In this document: piece after piece, positions 5,988 through 6,426 of the stretch
Position numbering within the stretch: position 1 is the first letter of the stretch
Layout of the letters: the number at the start of each line of letters is the position of its first letter
NCBI GenBank assembly: GCA_027038805.1
Contig: JALWGO010000128.1
Coordinates: forward strand, 1-6,426
Direction: 5' to 3'
Length of the DNA stretch: 6,426 nt
Origin: Thermoprotei archaeon
GTDB taxonomy: Archaea > Thermoproteota > Thermoprotei_A > Sulfolobales > WANQ01
Made by a program: the position numbers and the translations under genes
The notes under the pieces: model-generated
The model's input: the letters and a program-made list of their open reading frames with translations, nothing else
Database searches by the model: none
Told to the model about the DNA's origin: nothing

Positions 5988-6426
5988 AAAAATTATACTT
6001 CATTTAGTAAAGAAAAGAATAATTAAAAATAAAATAGAGAAAAACAATAATGCTTACGAATTACATATAGATAATTTAAATAACTCACTCATAATAAAAG
6101 CCCGAGAAAACGAATGCCTAGGGCTACGATTTATAGCAGTTCAAGATCCACTAAATACGTTATCTTCTTTACATCTAGATAAAATAGAACAATACATGAA
6201 TAATTTTTCTTCATTCCTCTCCTTGCTTAGTGATAATGTAACAATTATGTATATTAAAATCAGTGAATCGTATACAGATCTATTAAGGAGAATAGAATCA
6301 AAAATGAATAAGCTAAGAGTGTTATTAGAACTAGGTGGAAACGATGTAAAAAAATTGAGAGAACTTAAAGTACTTGAAAAGATACACGATAACCTATTAA
6401 ATAGTAAAAATGTTTATAGGATTATA
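5983..6426 (+). CDS. N-terminus of a VirB4/TraC-like conjugation ATPase (partial; CedB candidate)
   Basis: The frame is open for 148 codons to the right edge without a stop. After a basic start (residues 1-20), residues 24-93 read as a strand-rich region followed by a helix and strand (YMNNFSSFLSLLSDNVTIMY), then a charged helical stretch (96-141) and the beginning of a strand, VYRII. This order, with an N-terminal alpha/beta domain, a Phe/Leu-rich helix before a V-x-I-x strand, then long charged helices before the next strand, resembles the N-terminal domain of VirB4/TraC-type ATPases. The ATPase motifs would lie beyond the window, so the call rests on fold resemblance and on position one base after cedA. 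It is probably co-transcribed with cedA1-cedA and could be the true CedB motor. There is no membrane segment in the visible part. The start is uncertain: GTG 5983 overlaps the AGGTGAT site, and ATT 5992 is the alternative. Confidence 0.55.
   Translation, partial: MIKIILHLVKKRIIKNKIEKNNNAYELHIDNLNNSLIIKARENECLGLRFIAVQDPLNTLSSLHLDKIEQYMNNFSSFLSLLSDNVTIMYIKISESYTDLLRRIESKMNKLRVLLELGGNDVKKLRELKVLEKIHDNLLNSKNVYRII

Noticed and set aside
1..6426. CRISPR arrays, tRNA/rRNA genes, insertion sequences or attachment sites
   Set aside because: No regularly spaced repeats, cloverleaf sequence, transposase motifs or terminal inverted repeats were seen; nearly every base is in tightly packed genes.

Overview
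The window looks like chromosomal DNA of a hyperthermophilic crenarchaeon (Thermoproteota). It is AT-rich with ATA- and AGA/AGG-rich coding sequence, genes are packed tightly with overlaps, ribosome-binding sites are of the AGGTG(AT) type, and an archaeal A/T promoter box is visible. The strongest taxonomic clue is a cedA1-cedA pair, components of the crenarchaeal system for exchange of DNA (Ced). No cedA2-like small gene follows cedA directly, and the low GC fits a Desulfurococcales-like lineage rather than typical Sulfolobales. That placement is an inference.

Layout. Positions 1-151 (+) hold the end of an unidentified gene. A convergent minus-strand cluster occupies 4202 down to 166. Read 5'->3' it encodes a PP-loop (PAPS-reductase-like) protein with an N-terminal PUA-like region and a C-terminal 2x[4Fe-4S] ferredoxin domain, then a polytopic membrane protein with a HerA/VirB4-type ATPase domain, then an 85-residue protein that is acidic at one end and strongly basic at the other. 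Successive genes overlap by 62 and 8 bases, so they are probably one transcription unit. A divergent intergenic region of about 75 bp (4203-4277) holds one near-symmetric A/T box. From it the plus strand runs cedA1 (two-helix pilin-like subunit), cedA (7-TM channel-like protein with a large, sequon-rich external domain) and, one base later, a gene cut by the window edge whose visible N-terminus resembles the N-terminal domain of VirB4/TraC-type conjugation ATPases.

How it may work. CedA1 is the VirB2-like pilin and CedA the VirB6-like membrane component of a machine homologous to bacterial conjugation systems but used by crenarchaea to import DNA. The two ATPase genes flanking them are the candidate motors, and either could be the CedB orthologue. 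The role of the Fe-S/PP-loop protein beside this machinery is not known. Main observations: pilin-like hairpin loops repeated inside CedA, a putative second HerA/VirB4-family ATPase, a shared divergent promoter, a Fe-S sulfur-chemistry-type enzyme in the ATPase operon, and start sites where an apparent GTG start is probably part of the Shine-Dalgarno sequence.
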